NCBI GenBank assembly: GCA_008360955.1
Contig: LUCM01000207.1
Location: 126,479 to 190,478 of the forward strand
Origin: Fasciolopsis buskii
Lineage: Eukaryota; Platyhelminthes; Trematoda; Plagiorchiida; Fasciolidae
Length of the DNA stretch: 64,000 nt
Direction: 5' to 3'
Position numbers and translations under genes: made by a program. The notes beneath the pieces were generated by a model. It saw only the letters and a list, made by a program, of their open reading frames with translations, made no database searches and had not been told where the DNA came from. Positions 37,142-49,702 of this stretch are shown piece by piece (the first letter of the stretch is position 1; the number at the start of each line of letters is the position of its first letter).

Positions 37142-40100
37142 GCTCCAGACACATTTTAGAATGACCTTTTGCTAATCCATTAGAAAACAAATCCCCATCG
37201 ACTGCGTCGTTCATTAATCGCCACTGAGTGGCAGTGCACATTCCGTTTCCTCAATACGAATTCACTTCAACGTCAATCAATCAAGGTCAATTCGGTTCGA
37301 AATTTACAACCATTGGCCTTGTGCTAGGGTTATTGTCATTTTAGTTGGTGCCTTGATGGATAATTTTCACCCAAGAGGAATAGATGAAATTTAGTAGAGA
37401 ATCAGTTACAAGGTAACTGTTTGGAGAACTATACTGAAAAAGAAAGATTTCCAATGCAAGAACGCCAGTGACTGCGGCACTGAGCCATATCAACTATTGT
37501 CTCCAACCGTCGATCACAGATATTGCGGATACCGAATAGGCAGTTCAAGGGAATTCCCACGAGGAGGTCCGCTGTTTAAGTTTTAGATACCCTTCTACCA
37601 TGTCACCAACTGGCCACCTCCATCGATTTCCGTATCACTACCTAATCCGAAAAACGGCTGACATTTGGACAAGCGTTCTGTACGAATGATAAACTAATTG
37701 TTCAACCATCTTTTTCTCCTTAGAGTCCATGCTCACGACTAATGACTTAACCGGAGGTATGAGTTACTGGGAAAATTCTCCCGCCATATTCTGCCAATAC
37801 TAGGAAGACACTAGCGTTCAAACACCAAAAGTACTTGCACATCTATTCGCAACGGCCATGTTTCTGGCCAATATAACATTGAAAACCTCACTGCTGTCGT
37901 ACATGCACTACTTCTGCTCGGTTACCAGATGCTACACGGAGGCCACGGATGCCTCAAATTGGTGAATGGAAGTCGAGACATGTGTAAGTACGAAGACACT
38001 TCATCCAATATAAGAAGACCGGGTAAGATACAAATTTCCAGGTAATTATATCCATTTACGTCAATCCATTCTTGTCCTCAAGAAGCACCGCTAAGCCTCG
38101 AACCAGTTTAGTCTCGCAACAGCATTTTACTCTTTCAAGGTGTAAAATGCATCCTGTAACTGGCTACTTTACTGTTAAGCCGGTGTAAAAATACTTGTGG
38201 TTTGTCCACTTTTTCGTTCAAAATTGCAACATCGTTGATTTACTTTAAATCATACTTTGCATGAAGGAAGAGCGATCACCTCAACGATTTCCGCCTTGAA
38301 GGTGAAGAGAACCTGGGCAGTGATGAGCCCGGATGAATGATTTTCATAAGCGGAGAATCGACTTCTTGCATGCAATGACTGAAAAGGAAAGCAAATTTCA
38401 CTGACACCATTCAGCGGCAGGAAACTCCACGGAACTGCCGAAACTACTGAGTTGAATATGGATTTAGTTTTGGGAACGATACAGATCGAAGTCTGCGGGA
38501 TCTGTGCCGATGCACAAAAATTTGTCGCGAAGTAAAGACGTACCAAAACAGCTCAGACTCGGTTGTGAGATGGCTTGTTTCTCACTTGTACGTTCTTCAC
38601 GGGCATTAGATAATCGGCAGAGACTAATGCCAGGGCGTAATTCGGGTTTCATACATATCATACCTATTCCTCACTGATTTGCACATAACGATTTATCATC
38701 TTTAGTGTTGATCGGCAAATTACCAATTCGCATCAGTTCTGAGGGGTATTTTCACTGGCGCAGATTAATTCCAGCAGGTTTGTTAATTTTGATGTCAGCG
38801 CTGTGCCTTCATTGGTTTAATTAAAGAAAACCTTTACTATCCAGCTGCCTCATGCCTTCTAGAATATCTGTCTCTAAGCTGACCTCCATTTCTGATGAAA
38901 TGCTAGACCGTACTTGATTTGTTTTATTTGCACACATAGGTCAGATAGCCGTTCTCAAATTTGATGTGCTCTGCCCAAAACCTTAATCCACAGGACTAGA
39001 ATGATTGAGTATCTTCAGCTGATGGAAGCCACTGACAATTAGTGGGAGTGCATTCAATTTAAGTTCACTAATGGGAAAGCGACGCAGTTGGGCCAGTGCC
39101 TGTTTACACTGCTTAACTGAGTACGAAAGAAACAGTCAGTGGTCACAAAACCCTAAGTGGGTTGGCCACTTTTCGGTACGATCGGCTGGGACAGCAGTTT
39201 GTCGTTTTGTCTCAAATAAGTAGCCAAATTTAATTTTGTAATTCCAGTCAGCAGAGAAAAAGTCACACTAGTCCGTGTAAACTCACGTAGACCTCGTCCC
39301 TGGGCTTATAAGTGCTGCAGACAGTGTGTGAAAACACCAATACGACAAGAAGACAGCAACGGTCCGGTCGATTGCCACTGACGAATACACAACGGTCCAG
39401 CCTCAATGCACTTAGGCAACGGTTGTCTGGGGTCCAGTAAAGAACGAACTAGCCACCTGAATTAATATCAGCATGCGGTCCTGTGACTGGGCTTAAGCCT
39501 TATTTGGCTGATACATGTAAACCGAATTGTTATGACCGTCGCACGTTCCTGCAGGAGTAAGCCTTACCGTCAAGTATACTATGATAATCACATGTGCCTT
39601 TCGTCATTTTACTGAACTGCTGAGGATAGAATCCAAGTTGAATATCAGACACGTATATGGTTTACCTTGCCAGCATCTTGCTCACTTAGCCACATAGAGT
39701 CTGATATATTTCAATGAAAGCCTTTCAAAAAGAAGTACGCAGAAATTCTTCGCAAATATCTTGTGAAATCTGTTCACCTTCTTTACTTGTTTCCATAACA
39801 CGACATCTGTATGCCCACCGTGCTTGCACAACTTAATAAGTAGCACGGCTTTATGTGACCTGTTTTGTAAATTGTGCCAGTCTATACAATAACGAAATTA
39901 AAAATAGTCCATTAGGATGAAGTGACGTGGGCACTCGAGGAACAGTTTTCACGCTACTTTACACTCTGAATTTGGTTACTTGAAAACGAAAGACACGCAT
40001 GCAGTCCATGAGATAGTTAACTGAATTGATTTAAGTTTCCGTGTGAAAGACCATTCCCAAGTTAACGAAAAAGAACTATGGATTTGACACCCGTATTGAC

Positions 40101-41063
40101 TGATCCACTCGATGTACTAACAAAATTGAGTTGGCCATTTAAGAATCGTTTGGAACCAAAAGCCATGTATAGTGGTCAGGAAAAGCACTCACGAATAAAC
40201 CAACATTTGTGGAGTAAAAATTAGGCAGCACACTTGATTGTCCCCCAAAATGAGTATTCCTTGTGACGCAGGTAAAGTTTGGGGCTTTATAATTATTTTG
40301 GGGGGTCGGTGAATAATATTGTGGCCGGTAGTGATCAAGCGGGGGAATTCATCGGGTTTCGACGTGAACTTACATGTTCGACCTCGTTTCCATGGCCAAT
40401 CGCTTTTCTTAATTAGCAGACTTTTCGTAGCCAAAGCCTACTTCCAGAAATAACGTACATTTGTTGCATAATTTAGTATACTAGTAAGAAAAACCATACA
40501 CTAATGTTGCGTATATCATGTATTACCAAAAATACAAGCAACTAAATACAAACTTGTTCACCAGTCTGTGTTCTGTAATCATATTTAACGGGATTTTCCA
40601 AGTAGATCAAAATTTCTATTGTTTAGTGCAAAGTTTCGCTTCCTAGCTGATCACCGTCTGTTTTACCCGTTGGGATTTTCATCGTGACTCTCCATCGATA
40701 CATTTCGACGAGAAAATTGGCTGTTTTTAGTCACTTCTCGTTGTGACTTCAACAAAAAAGAGAAGTACAGAAATGCGAGATGAAATTGTCAATTTTCAAA
40801 AACGATTCAAATTTTTCAACACAAGTTTTAGAACAAAAAAATTTTTATCAAGTTGGAACTATATTCTGGCAACACATTTGTCCAACTCGACCACACAATT
40901 TCTGTTTAAGTGAGGCTGAAATTTGGCACTCAGGCGCTACAATAAGTCCCAAACAGAACTTATTACATGGATAAAAGATGTAAACTGCAATGTTTCCGGT
41001 CATCTGCTTTGAATTGTTCAGAAATTAGAGACATTTCCGCATTTTTCTTTCACATTTTTCCAG

Positions 41064-42343
41064 CCCAAATTGACTTATATCTGGCACGCGCTCAAATTTA
41101 TCTCCGCTCCCATCAAATTACGGAAACCTATCAAGATTGTATGACTGTGAAAGCGATTTGTCCCGATCATCCTTCAGTGGACCAGTTACTCCAATGTTTG
41201 AACAAATTGTCAAATGAACAAAGAGAACGAGGAATGCAACTGACCTTGCAAGGTCGTTTAAATGAGTCCTTGATACATTTGACTCTTGCTATTGCGGCAA
41301 ATCCACTCAATCCAGTTTTGTATCTGGAAAGGAGTGTGATCAATAAAAGAAAATCCCGTTACTTTGAAGCCCTGGACGACATTTACCAGGCAGTACATCT
41401 TTACAAAGGCGGCGCAGAGACGAATATTGCCTACTTTAAAGAAAGAATATCAAATCATAGCCTGGTCATCCTGATTGAACTCGCATTGAAATGGTATTTC
41501 AGTGAACAAATCAGCTTGGCATTGGGCTTGGCTAACAATCTGATCAGCAGTGTGCCTGAATGTTTTTTGTTGCATCTAATCAAAGGAGATTGTTTACGAA
41601 AAATCAACGCTAATCACGAGGCGTTGAGGAGTTACGAAAAAAGTATGAATCTTTTGGAATTGGTTGATCATAGTTTGCTCAGTGATCTAATCGTGAAACG
41701 CATTTGTCAAACGCGTTTATCTTTGGCATTAAGTGCCCTGGCTGATCGTCGGTGGGAGGAGGCTGAGAGACAGTTGGAGACATGTCTAATACACATGCCT
41801 CTTGTACCAGAATTTCATGCTATCCAAGGACGAATTTATTTTTATATTGGAAAGAATGACCAGGCTTGGGAAGAGTTGTTAACCTGTTGCTATTTGTTGC
41901 TAAGTGACTGGTCGCTGGACCAACGCACACAAGGAAAATGGTCTCAGTTCCCTGAAGAACAAAAGGACAGATGGATTTCACAGTTGACAACCAGGTTAGA
42001 ATACCTAACGGGACCGTTGTTATCCCACTTGACCCTTTGCCCGTTGGCCGTGAGACAACTTGCCAACAGCGAACAATGTCAGCGACAAGCACGAAAGATA
42101 CATCGCTATATATTTGAAAAACGTATTAGTGTAAAACATGTGCCAACATTTCGTGCGATTCGACAATTTAGGCGGCATTCAAAAGGGAGCAGTGTCCGAA
42201 AATTTGTGAACGCTCCGTGGCCTGTGTTTGAATGTTCCCCGAGCAGTTTGTCGTCTACGCGGTCGCGTAAATCTAGTGACTCAAAAAGCCTGTTACTTGA
42301 GAAGCGAGAAATACGTGCGGCGATGGAAAAGCTGCGAAGATAA
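41064..42343 (+). CDS. TTC16: TTC16-like protein, coding exon 3 (C-terminal 60%)
   Basis: The exon completes codon 280 and encodes residues 281-705, ending at TAA 42341-42343. Tetratricopeptide repeats follow at roughly residues 281-315 (QIDLYLARAQIYLRSHQITE), 332-365, 362-395 (NPVLYLERSVINKRKSRYFE), 414-447, 446-479, 496-529 and 528-561. The stretch from IDLYLARAQIYL to about residue 395 aligns closely in order and spacing with the vertebrate TTC16 segment containing VYIFRARLYNFL and ENNPLDPSLFLFRGTMYRR. The C-terminus from about residue 630 is basic and serine-rich (SSLSSTRSRKSSDSKSLLLE) and probably unstructured. At 705 residues it is shorter than human TTC16 (about 870), mainly because the acidic C-terminal tail is missing. 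The frame also runs open for 97 bases upstream of the acceptor, which is read as intron. Confidence 0.9.
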
Positions 42344-42489
42344 ATTGGAAGCCAACTTTAACTGTGTTTGCGTGCGTGTGTGCATTTGTGCTCCAACTAA
42401 CGAAAGGTATTTCTATTGACACTTCTCGAGAGCGATGGTACAATTGTCTATCATTTTGTATATCCTGTTTCACTTGCTTTCCATTACAG

Positions 42490-42495
42490 AATAAA
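42490..42495 (+). terminator. TTC16 polyadenylation signal
   Basis: AATAAA lies about 147 bases after the TAA stop of exon 3, a normal 3' untranslated length for a flatworm gene. It supports 42343 as the real end of the coding region. Confidence 0.65.
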
Positions 42496-42499
42496 TCAT

Positions 42500-44399
42500 G
42501 ATGACTCGTTAGTTAACTGAACTACAGTACGGTAGCAACTGTTAAATGCAAACAGTTGAAATTCAACAATGACAAAGAAGGCGGTTTCCTATTGGGTACT
42601 AATTCATTTGAAGTTGCAAATATTTCTATTCTAGTTCAGTGACTGTTGCTAAGGGGTCCATTTATTTCATCCCGAAAATAATGGAAAATATTGCCGTTCC
42701 GCAGCTGCACCCAGTTAAGGCTTATGTGCGATATACATCATATATATAGGAATATATATCAGTATTTGATGCCAGGGAAAACGAGAAGAAGAACGTTCAT
42801 GAAACTAGAGAACTAATAATAAATACGAACAGAACTGTGGAAACTGAAAACACCTAATCTTGCCAAGCACTATGGAAAGCAGCTTGGTTATCACGTTGAA
42901 AATGGCAGCTGTTAATGGCATTACATGAACGAACAGGAGAGTTTCTAGGATGAAATAACTTTGGCTTGGATGTTAGTTACAATGCAAAAGATGGATCGGG
43001 ACGAAGAAGATGGTCTGAATTTGGGTGAGAAGAACATGCTTAACATCTCAATTCATGTGCACACGCTAATCGACTTTACTTGGAGTATGGAGGTTCACGG
43101 CAAAATCGGGGCACATGTAGAAGAGATAAGCTTAGTTGAATGCCAAAGAACTGGGACACAAACAGCACTCACCTGCTAAATGGATCTTATGGAACTTGGG
43201 CCGAACAATTCCTTTTTAGGCGATCATTACTAGAGGCCTAACTATGAATGAAAATGCTGAGTTTGTCGTGCAAAATGCGTTTGATCGAAGTTTGTCAGCT
43301 AGGTAAAATGAACTCAAAATTTCCAGCTTGCAAAAAAGAGACCCGATTCATGCATTGTAAGAATCAATGTATTCCACCTGCCAGCGAAAACCAGTTAATT
43401 CGAAATCGCCTTACAGAACGTTGCTCAAAAAACTCCGCAGAAGTTGGCACCTTACCCTTTCATAGCTAATTCTGCATGAGGTATTTTATATTGACTGTGC
43501 TTTCATACTTTCAAATTTTATCGCGGTATTCGATTGAAAGATGCAGTTAGAGGATAACGCGACTTTTAACTTGTGGTTTGTTGAGCTCCTCAGGAGCCTG
43601 ATTGGCAGCTGAATCGAATGGAGAAACGAGAAGGGAAATAAAAGCTAATATTTATCAGTGTGATTATGACATAGCCCATAGCACTTCAGCCAGCCGAGGA
43701 ATGTAACTAGCGTCTCCACCCATCCATTTCTCAGAAATTATTTCAAACACTGAGGAATTGGTAGAATTTCAACCAACGTAGTCATTGTTTACGAGTAGTG
43801 CTGCAAAATGTCCGGATGAAGTGAAAATTCACGGGACTAGAGAGACACCGAATTTGATCATAATAATCTGTCTTCTTGCATCCAAGAATTCTCGTTCGGT
43901 GGATAGTTGCAAGTTCATCTTGGAGTTCAAAGCTCCGCTTGTCAATGAGCATTAAAAATAAGGAATCTGTCAGTATTCTTAATGGTATTTTACTGTTGAT
44001 CGTTTAATTCGAAGGAAGAAAACAATGAAATAGGAGAAGTTAAGAAAAGATGACAATTTATTGAATTCATCACACAAGCCAACTGTCCACTTCGCCATTT
44101 GCACATCATCGACCATCTATCGGAATTCATGGGTTTTGACTCAATGTTACAAGCTGGCGATTGTATAAAAACAATTTGCAATGAAATGCAACACGGGAAC
44201 CGTCCTAGAATGAAAGGCACCAATTATAAAATGACTAGTTGAAAACGAGTGCTCCGTTACACGTTCACACGCGTACGCGTGGGTTTCTTGAAGGTGTCTC
44301 GTCCAAATAGGATTGTCTCGGGTTTTGGTTATTTCATCCATCCGCACATACACGTACCTGTGTGCACAGACACTAATGCATGTACAAGCCGGGATGGTA
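42500..44399. other. Intergenic stretch downstream of TTC16
   Basis: No frame above about 77 codons and no LINE block was recognised. Two adjacent plus-strand frames (42961-43179 and 43248-43469) are short and without motif. Confidence 0.45.
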
Positions 44400-46300
44400 A
44401 GGAAGACTCTCTGATCAGCCGGATGGGCCTGCGTTTAACCCAACCAAGTAGAGGAAGAGAAGTGGATGAAGCTTAATCTCATGCGTGAATGTGATATTCT
44501 AATGCGTGGCTGACGTAAGCTTTGAAGAGTGGGGAAGGTATGAAGGAAAATCCGGTGGGAAGTAGGAAACCATATTTGTGCCCAATACCAGAAGGTAGCT
44601 GAGAGATAAAGGGTAACCACCATAAAAAAGAAGTTAGAATAATGCCGTGAAGAGAAACTGGATCTGTGACGTGTAGATATGCTGAATCAAAACATGAATG
44701 ACGTTTAAGGACTGTGGACAGAAAGTGTTCAAAGGGCGGAAATCAATAAAATTAGGGGAATCCCAGGAGTAGGTGTGCTCAAGATCGGAATTTGGCAATT
44801 AGCTTACGACGTGACGGTTGCTATGCTGGTGTTTGCATGGAGAAGAGTGCAGTAAGTAAAGAAACAATGGACAGCGGAATCATCGGCAAAAGGTATGGAT
44901 TAGATGTATTATATAGAAGACCGTTCGCAAATAAAAAATAAGGCGAATCCTAGTAAAGGGCTTTGGGAGCGTTGGTCAAGAATGGTTGGGATTGGACTCC
45001 ATCAATCGCTCAGTAGTCCTTCGTGTTCGAGGAATGATCACAGCTGGTTAGAGACATTATTTTCGAACACGCTTGAAGCAACAGATATGGTAATCGCTTG
45101 GGGTAGTGGTAGAAATTTCGACATTTTTCCGTGAGATTTGAAAGTTACAGGGACAAAGGGGAAGGTTCAGGGACAAGTTTTAAGGATGATGGGCAGAACG
45201 CCATCCGGGCCGGCTTTCATGCGATCGTCAAAACCGTAGCACTTGGCGGATACCCTTGGATCTACTAACAGATGTAAAAGAAAGGTCAAAGACAAACAGA
45301 AGTTGAAATCGGGGCACAATAACTAGATAAAGCGGGACTGAAGACAAGCTGAGGAGAAAAATCTTCAGGTACCTTATTTTGTTCGTAAACAAGAGTATTG
45401 GAGGGATCAGAATGAAAAAAGGGGGGGCACAATTTTCGATGGAATGTCTTCAAAGCGGGCCAACATACTGAGCCACTAGTTTCGGATCAAGTCAAGTGCT
45501 CGGTTTAGCAGCGTATTAATTGTTCTTTGGGCCCTTGCACTGCTAACGAGTGTTTTTGGTTTGAAGAAAGCTATAATGGAAGGTGGGAAAGTGCGAGAGG
45601 TGCCAGGATGGAATGCTAATTGCCTCATGTGAGCAATACGATTGCATTCCTAGTCGAACTCTTCGGGGGATTCCGGTTGCTCTGATTTGGAAAGTGCGGA
45701 GTATAATGATCTATATCTTGAAAAATAATGCTAGTTGAATCAGAGGCAGAAGAAGAAGCTAGAAAGAGAGGTTAGTAAGTGGCAAAAATGTTTGTAGTTG
45801 ACTGAACTGTTGGTTGAAAATGTGTCATGAGAAAGATAGGGATTTTTGTCCGGAAAGGTTGGTGGAGAATCCGATAAATTAGTGATCGGATGGGTCAAGA
45901 AGGAGGAAGAATGAAAATATCTGAGTAGGTTAAAGGATGAATGTGGAAATAGGGGCAGTGCTGTGGAGGTAGTTGCCACATGAATTGGGCACACAGGCAG
46001 GATGGTCAACCAACTGAGGTAGACTGTTGACGGCATTGAATCATTCGGATTCGCGTTCCATGATCGAGGTGCCAAGATAGTCTAATAGTATGTCCCAATT
46101 TTGAACCATAAAATCTATTGAAAGTGTAAAGTGACATTCGGGATCTGGGACAATAAAACTTCAGTAGAGTCAGCACTACTGGAAGGGCGTTAAACTGCAT
46201 AAAAGCAAGGATTGAAGAGAAGGATCCAGAGTTTCGACCGCCGGATTTGAGGTTAGCCATAGGAAGTGTCAAGGTTCGGTATTCGAGTGACGGAAACTAG
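44400..46300 (-). mobile_element. Decayed Jockey-like LINE, antisense to TTC16
   Basis: The plus strand is strikingly purine-rich; the coding content is on the minus strand. Reading down from 46300, the region of the endonuclease-to-reverse-transcriptase linker is followed at about 45230-45180 by MKAGPDGVLPIILKTC, a clear match to the reverse transcriptase block K..GPDGIPP.LLK.C. At about 45000-44950 IDGVQSQPFLTNA matches the block before GVPQGSVL. At about 44910-44880 YNTSNPY and, one base shifted, FADDSAVHC give the catalytic FADD intact. C-terminal SHSRMRLSF-like and FWYWAQIWFP-like blocks lie at about 44620-44440. Single-base frameshifts break it everywhere, so no protein could be made. 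Confidence 0.72.
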
Positions 46301-49179
46301 ATGATGAATAAGCGCGCAATCGTCTGCGGTAGGGATAAAAAAGGATTGGGAATGGCAAGTGAAAAACTGGTGGTGGATGGTGCTTCTTGGGGGAGAGGCT
46401 TGAGTTTCGGTCAAAAGTGGGAAAAGAGTAGAAGACTAATGAAATCGCCGAACAGAATCATTCTTGCAAATCACTTCGAGGACATTAGTGAAGGTGAGCA
46501 GTTCTTGATAGCTTTGCAAGTACGTACAGTGATCGTAAGATCGAGAGCGAGGACAATTGTATATATATATATGTAGTGTAGAAGAAACCGGCAGCCATGA
46601 TCTTGAGGCCTAAAGTGACGGAACACATAAGGCCTCAGGTAATAAGGCATGGTAGCTAGCCGGATAACAGCAGAGACATCTACCACCTGCTTAGCAAGGA
46701 GGCACAATGACTGAAGGACGAACCAGAGTTGTATGACATGGTTTGACAAAGCGCCTGCAAAATCAGCTAACGAAACTGCGTTTTGTGAAACAAAACACTT
46801 GAAAAGATGAATACAAAAGAATCACAATATTCATTACGTTGCTCATTAAGTGGGTCCCTAAGTTTCTTACTGAATTATCGGAAACTGGAGCCTGACCACC
46901 GTAGGTGAATCTTGCAATACTGGTCCGTCACACCAAAACCAACCCTACAAACTGTGGTTCTTGCAACCCATAGAAAAGATTTTAAATATTATGCACCCGA
47001 AATTGCAGAATGTTAAATCGGAATCCTTGAATACCTGCGACATTGTCACTGAACGAATAAAACCTTGTTAGACATGTGCCCACGATTCCAACTCCCATGG
47101 TACCATTTTGTTGATACTACTTGCGTCAGGAAAGATAACGTCCAGGACATTGGATAGACAGATGGTATGGTCTGGTTTCTAGGATTAAATTTATTATAAA
47201 TCACAGGACCTACTGTGCTTATAAAATTATCAAATGTGCCAGAACTGAGACTGAATTTCATGTAACACAGTTCAAGACAATTAAAGTTTCTGGCAGAAGA
47301 AGTGACAACATTATATAGCCTGAGGATAAGAATAACTTCCTATCCAATAACATCCGTGATTGCTATTTTTAGAAAAGAATCCTTATACGGGTGTCTTTTA
47401 ATTCAGCACACGAGGTCACTCGTGTAAGAAGGGAAAATCTAGGTTAAAATGTCCGATCCTAATTGACGGATAACTGGTAATGCGTTCTACTTTAAATTTA
47501 GTGCAAAGAAGCCCTAATAAAAGCCGATTAATGAGCAAAACCTGATTTACACTAAACGCTGCCGATATGCTTGAAGCCCCACGATATCTGTGATGAACTG
47601 GGGTGCAATTTACAGCTATGTCCATCCGCTCACTTAGTCTCGGCAAAACAGTCGCAGTTGGCAAGGTTTTTCGCTCTAATATCGCCACATTTTTTCGAAG
47701 ACTAGAAGACAAGTATATAAGATTCCAGAGTAAGTGATAACGACGCACCATTTATTCTACGATGGTTCCTGTCTTTGGAGTAACCAACAAGACACTAGAC
47801 CTGATAAATGATCTAATTATCCCAATAAACTTTAAGATTTATATGAATTCTTTTTCTTGGGTTTTCTACTTTAAAAGATACGGATTTTTCGGTTCCGGAT
47901 TCTTCGCCCTAACCACGGCATGTTGGTCAATCCACGTTCCTCGTCCCACGTGACATCGTCTGGGCTGCGTTATCTAAGAGTTAGCGAGCGAGTTCCACTT
48001 CAGACTCAGTCTATGTTTGCAGATGCTCCTAGGCACACTTAGAGCACGCTTGTACTCGAGCTGGTATGCGCGTACACTGAAGCATGAATGTACGGATGGA
48101 CAAACCAAAACCAGAGTCAACCATAATTTTACGAATAATTCGCCGTATTCTTACAAGTATGTAGCTGACCATTCACTTTCGATCATTTTTGTTATACCAG
48201 CATATTCGCCTACTAAACATGTTATTCACTTGCGGATCCTGGAAAAGTTCGAACTTCTATTTCGGATGTCAGATTGGAGGTGGCGAGATTTGGTTCTGTG
48301 GAAGATGACAGCAGAGAAGAGGTTTTGAATATTAATTTCGAAATTGTGTGCATTTTTATCTTTCGTCTTAAGCTGATAGAATATGTTCAGTGTAATTTAA
48401 ATTGTACTCGTCCATCTTCATCTTCACTGTTATAGTCTCCATTCTTAATCTCTAACACGGTGTCGCCCAAAACAAGTGAATCGATTGAGCTGGGTAAGCG
48501 CGGTCATTCCCTCGGCAGCACGCGAGCACTAATTAGTCCCGGCACCTAGGGTATTCATAAATGGATAGTACAGTATAGCACAATGATCCAATTAAATGAT
48601 CCTTGAACCGCCTCGTAGACATTGTGCAAGTCCTGGTAAACTAAACGATGTCCTAATTAGCGTATGATATGAACCGTGCATCGCCTATTGACTTGTACTT
48701 GGAATTTTACATCCATTTTGAACATACGCATTTCCGACCGAATCATGATCCTGTGTCCCTGTGAAGCGAGTCATATGACTTGATCCGGGCACGTAAGCGC
48801 GTGATTGCAACGCAAACAACCGGTATGTCAAGCTTTCTACAAGTTGTAACGAGAGCATAATCGGAGTCAAAGATTTTTATTAAGTCAATTTACTCTGTGA
48901 AGACGAAATCCATGTGAATGTCAATAACTGCTTTGTTTTATTTTTCTCAGAGCTGAAAGGAACTGCTCCAATCACTCCATTCGTTCATTGTTTGAAGCTC
49001 TGTCACGGACAAGTTACGGATAAAAAAGAAATATTTCTTTGATTTTCGGTTTTTGTTCATCACCAGTTGGTGTCTTTAGACTGAAGCAGCAAACTTCTTG
49101 GGAATAAATCTAACATGTCTTTTTGAAATGATTAAAACAATTTTTTTGTGTAAAAAAGCTAAAAAGTACTTGTAAAAAC
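46301..49179. other. Intergenic stretch, no recognisable feature
   Basis: Overlapping short frames exist on both strands, the longest being 111 codons on the minus strand (47416-47751) and 103 on the plus strand (48017-48328). Neither carries a motif that I recognise. A short TA run lies at about 46558-46572. Confidence 0.4.
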
Positions 49180-49620
49180 TTTTTTATCTATCTCCTTTCG
49201 ATCAAAAGAAAATCACTTCAGATAATTCTGAATTGCCAGTTTCCACTACTGATCTCAGATGTGCAAAACGTGTGATAATAGGGCCAATGCTGATTGCGTG
49301 GTTCGATAAAACATATGAAGAAGGACCTGGTGATTTAGAGAATGAAGATAAGGACACAGGCAAATTGATCATTGGTGGCTGTCCACACACGCCACAAAAT
49401 ATGTTAATTTCATTAGGAGTAGAAAACATGCTCAAAAACAGTTGTCTGTCGACAAGACCTTGGATGAGAAACATGACTCAGGGATGCTGATGAACGTCAC
49501 TCAAAGCTTAATGAACTTGTCACCACAAAATTCACAAAACGGAAGCTCACTTTACTAATACCGAGTATAAAAATGAATAAAATAGATGAGAAATCCATTC
49601 AGCCGTAAGAAATGATGCAA
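49180..49620 (+). other. Unassigned region open in overlapping frames, possible broken gene or exon
   Basis: One plus-strand frame is open from about 49172 to a TGA at 49488, reading SDNSELPVSTTDLRCAKRV and IIGPMLIAWFDKTYEEGPGD. A second frame, open from about 49350 to 49558, reads VDKTLDEKHDSGMLMNVTQS, and a third, from about 49475 to 49610, reads DERHSKLNELVTTKFTKRK. Each segment is hydrophilic and protein-like, and single-base shifts would join them. This is what a frameshifted pseudogene or retroelement piece would look like. I do not recognise the family. An AATAAA lies at about 49577. Chance cannot be excluded. Confidence 0.3.
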
Positions 49621-49687
49621 AAGAGGAGGTTAAATCCAAAATTTGTTATAAAGCCATATTTAAGTAAATAAATGTCTCACTGTCCTT

Positions 49688-49702
49688 AGAGAGAGAGAGA
49701 GA
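49688..49702. repeat. (GA)n microsatellite
   Basis: About seven GA units in a row. No coding or regulatory role is evident. Confidence 0.9.

Larger units (their letters stand above)
30830..41063 (+). other. TTC16 intron 2 (10,234 bases)
   Basis: The donor is CAG|GTAAAT and the acceptor is a T/C-rich tract ending TTTTTCCAG before CCC. The join makes codon 280 (G|CC, alanine) and gives EIPAQIDLYLARAQIYL, which fits a new tetratricopeptide repeat. The intron contains an alternative acceptor and possible short terminal exon at 30873-30964, tRNA-like sequences near 31.37, 33.5 and 34.15 kb, and a Jockey/CR1-like LINE at about 34.85-36.8 kb. From 37.2 to 41.0 kb I see no feature I can name. Confidence 0.8.

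Noticed and set aside
38250..38661. Two overlapping minus-strand frames as another LINE endonuclease copy
   Set aside because: Some spacing resembles the family A endonuclease, but no diagnostic block (GDFNAQ, DNGERLL, SETRIQD) could be read.
40967..41063. Upstream in-frame extension of TTC16 exon 3, which would give a 458-residue single-exon protein
   Set aside because: The strong acceptor at 41063, the matching phase with exon 2 and the alignment of the joined protein with TTC16 all favour splicing at 41064. The upstream codons have no counterpart in the family.
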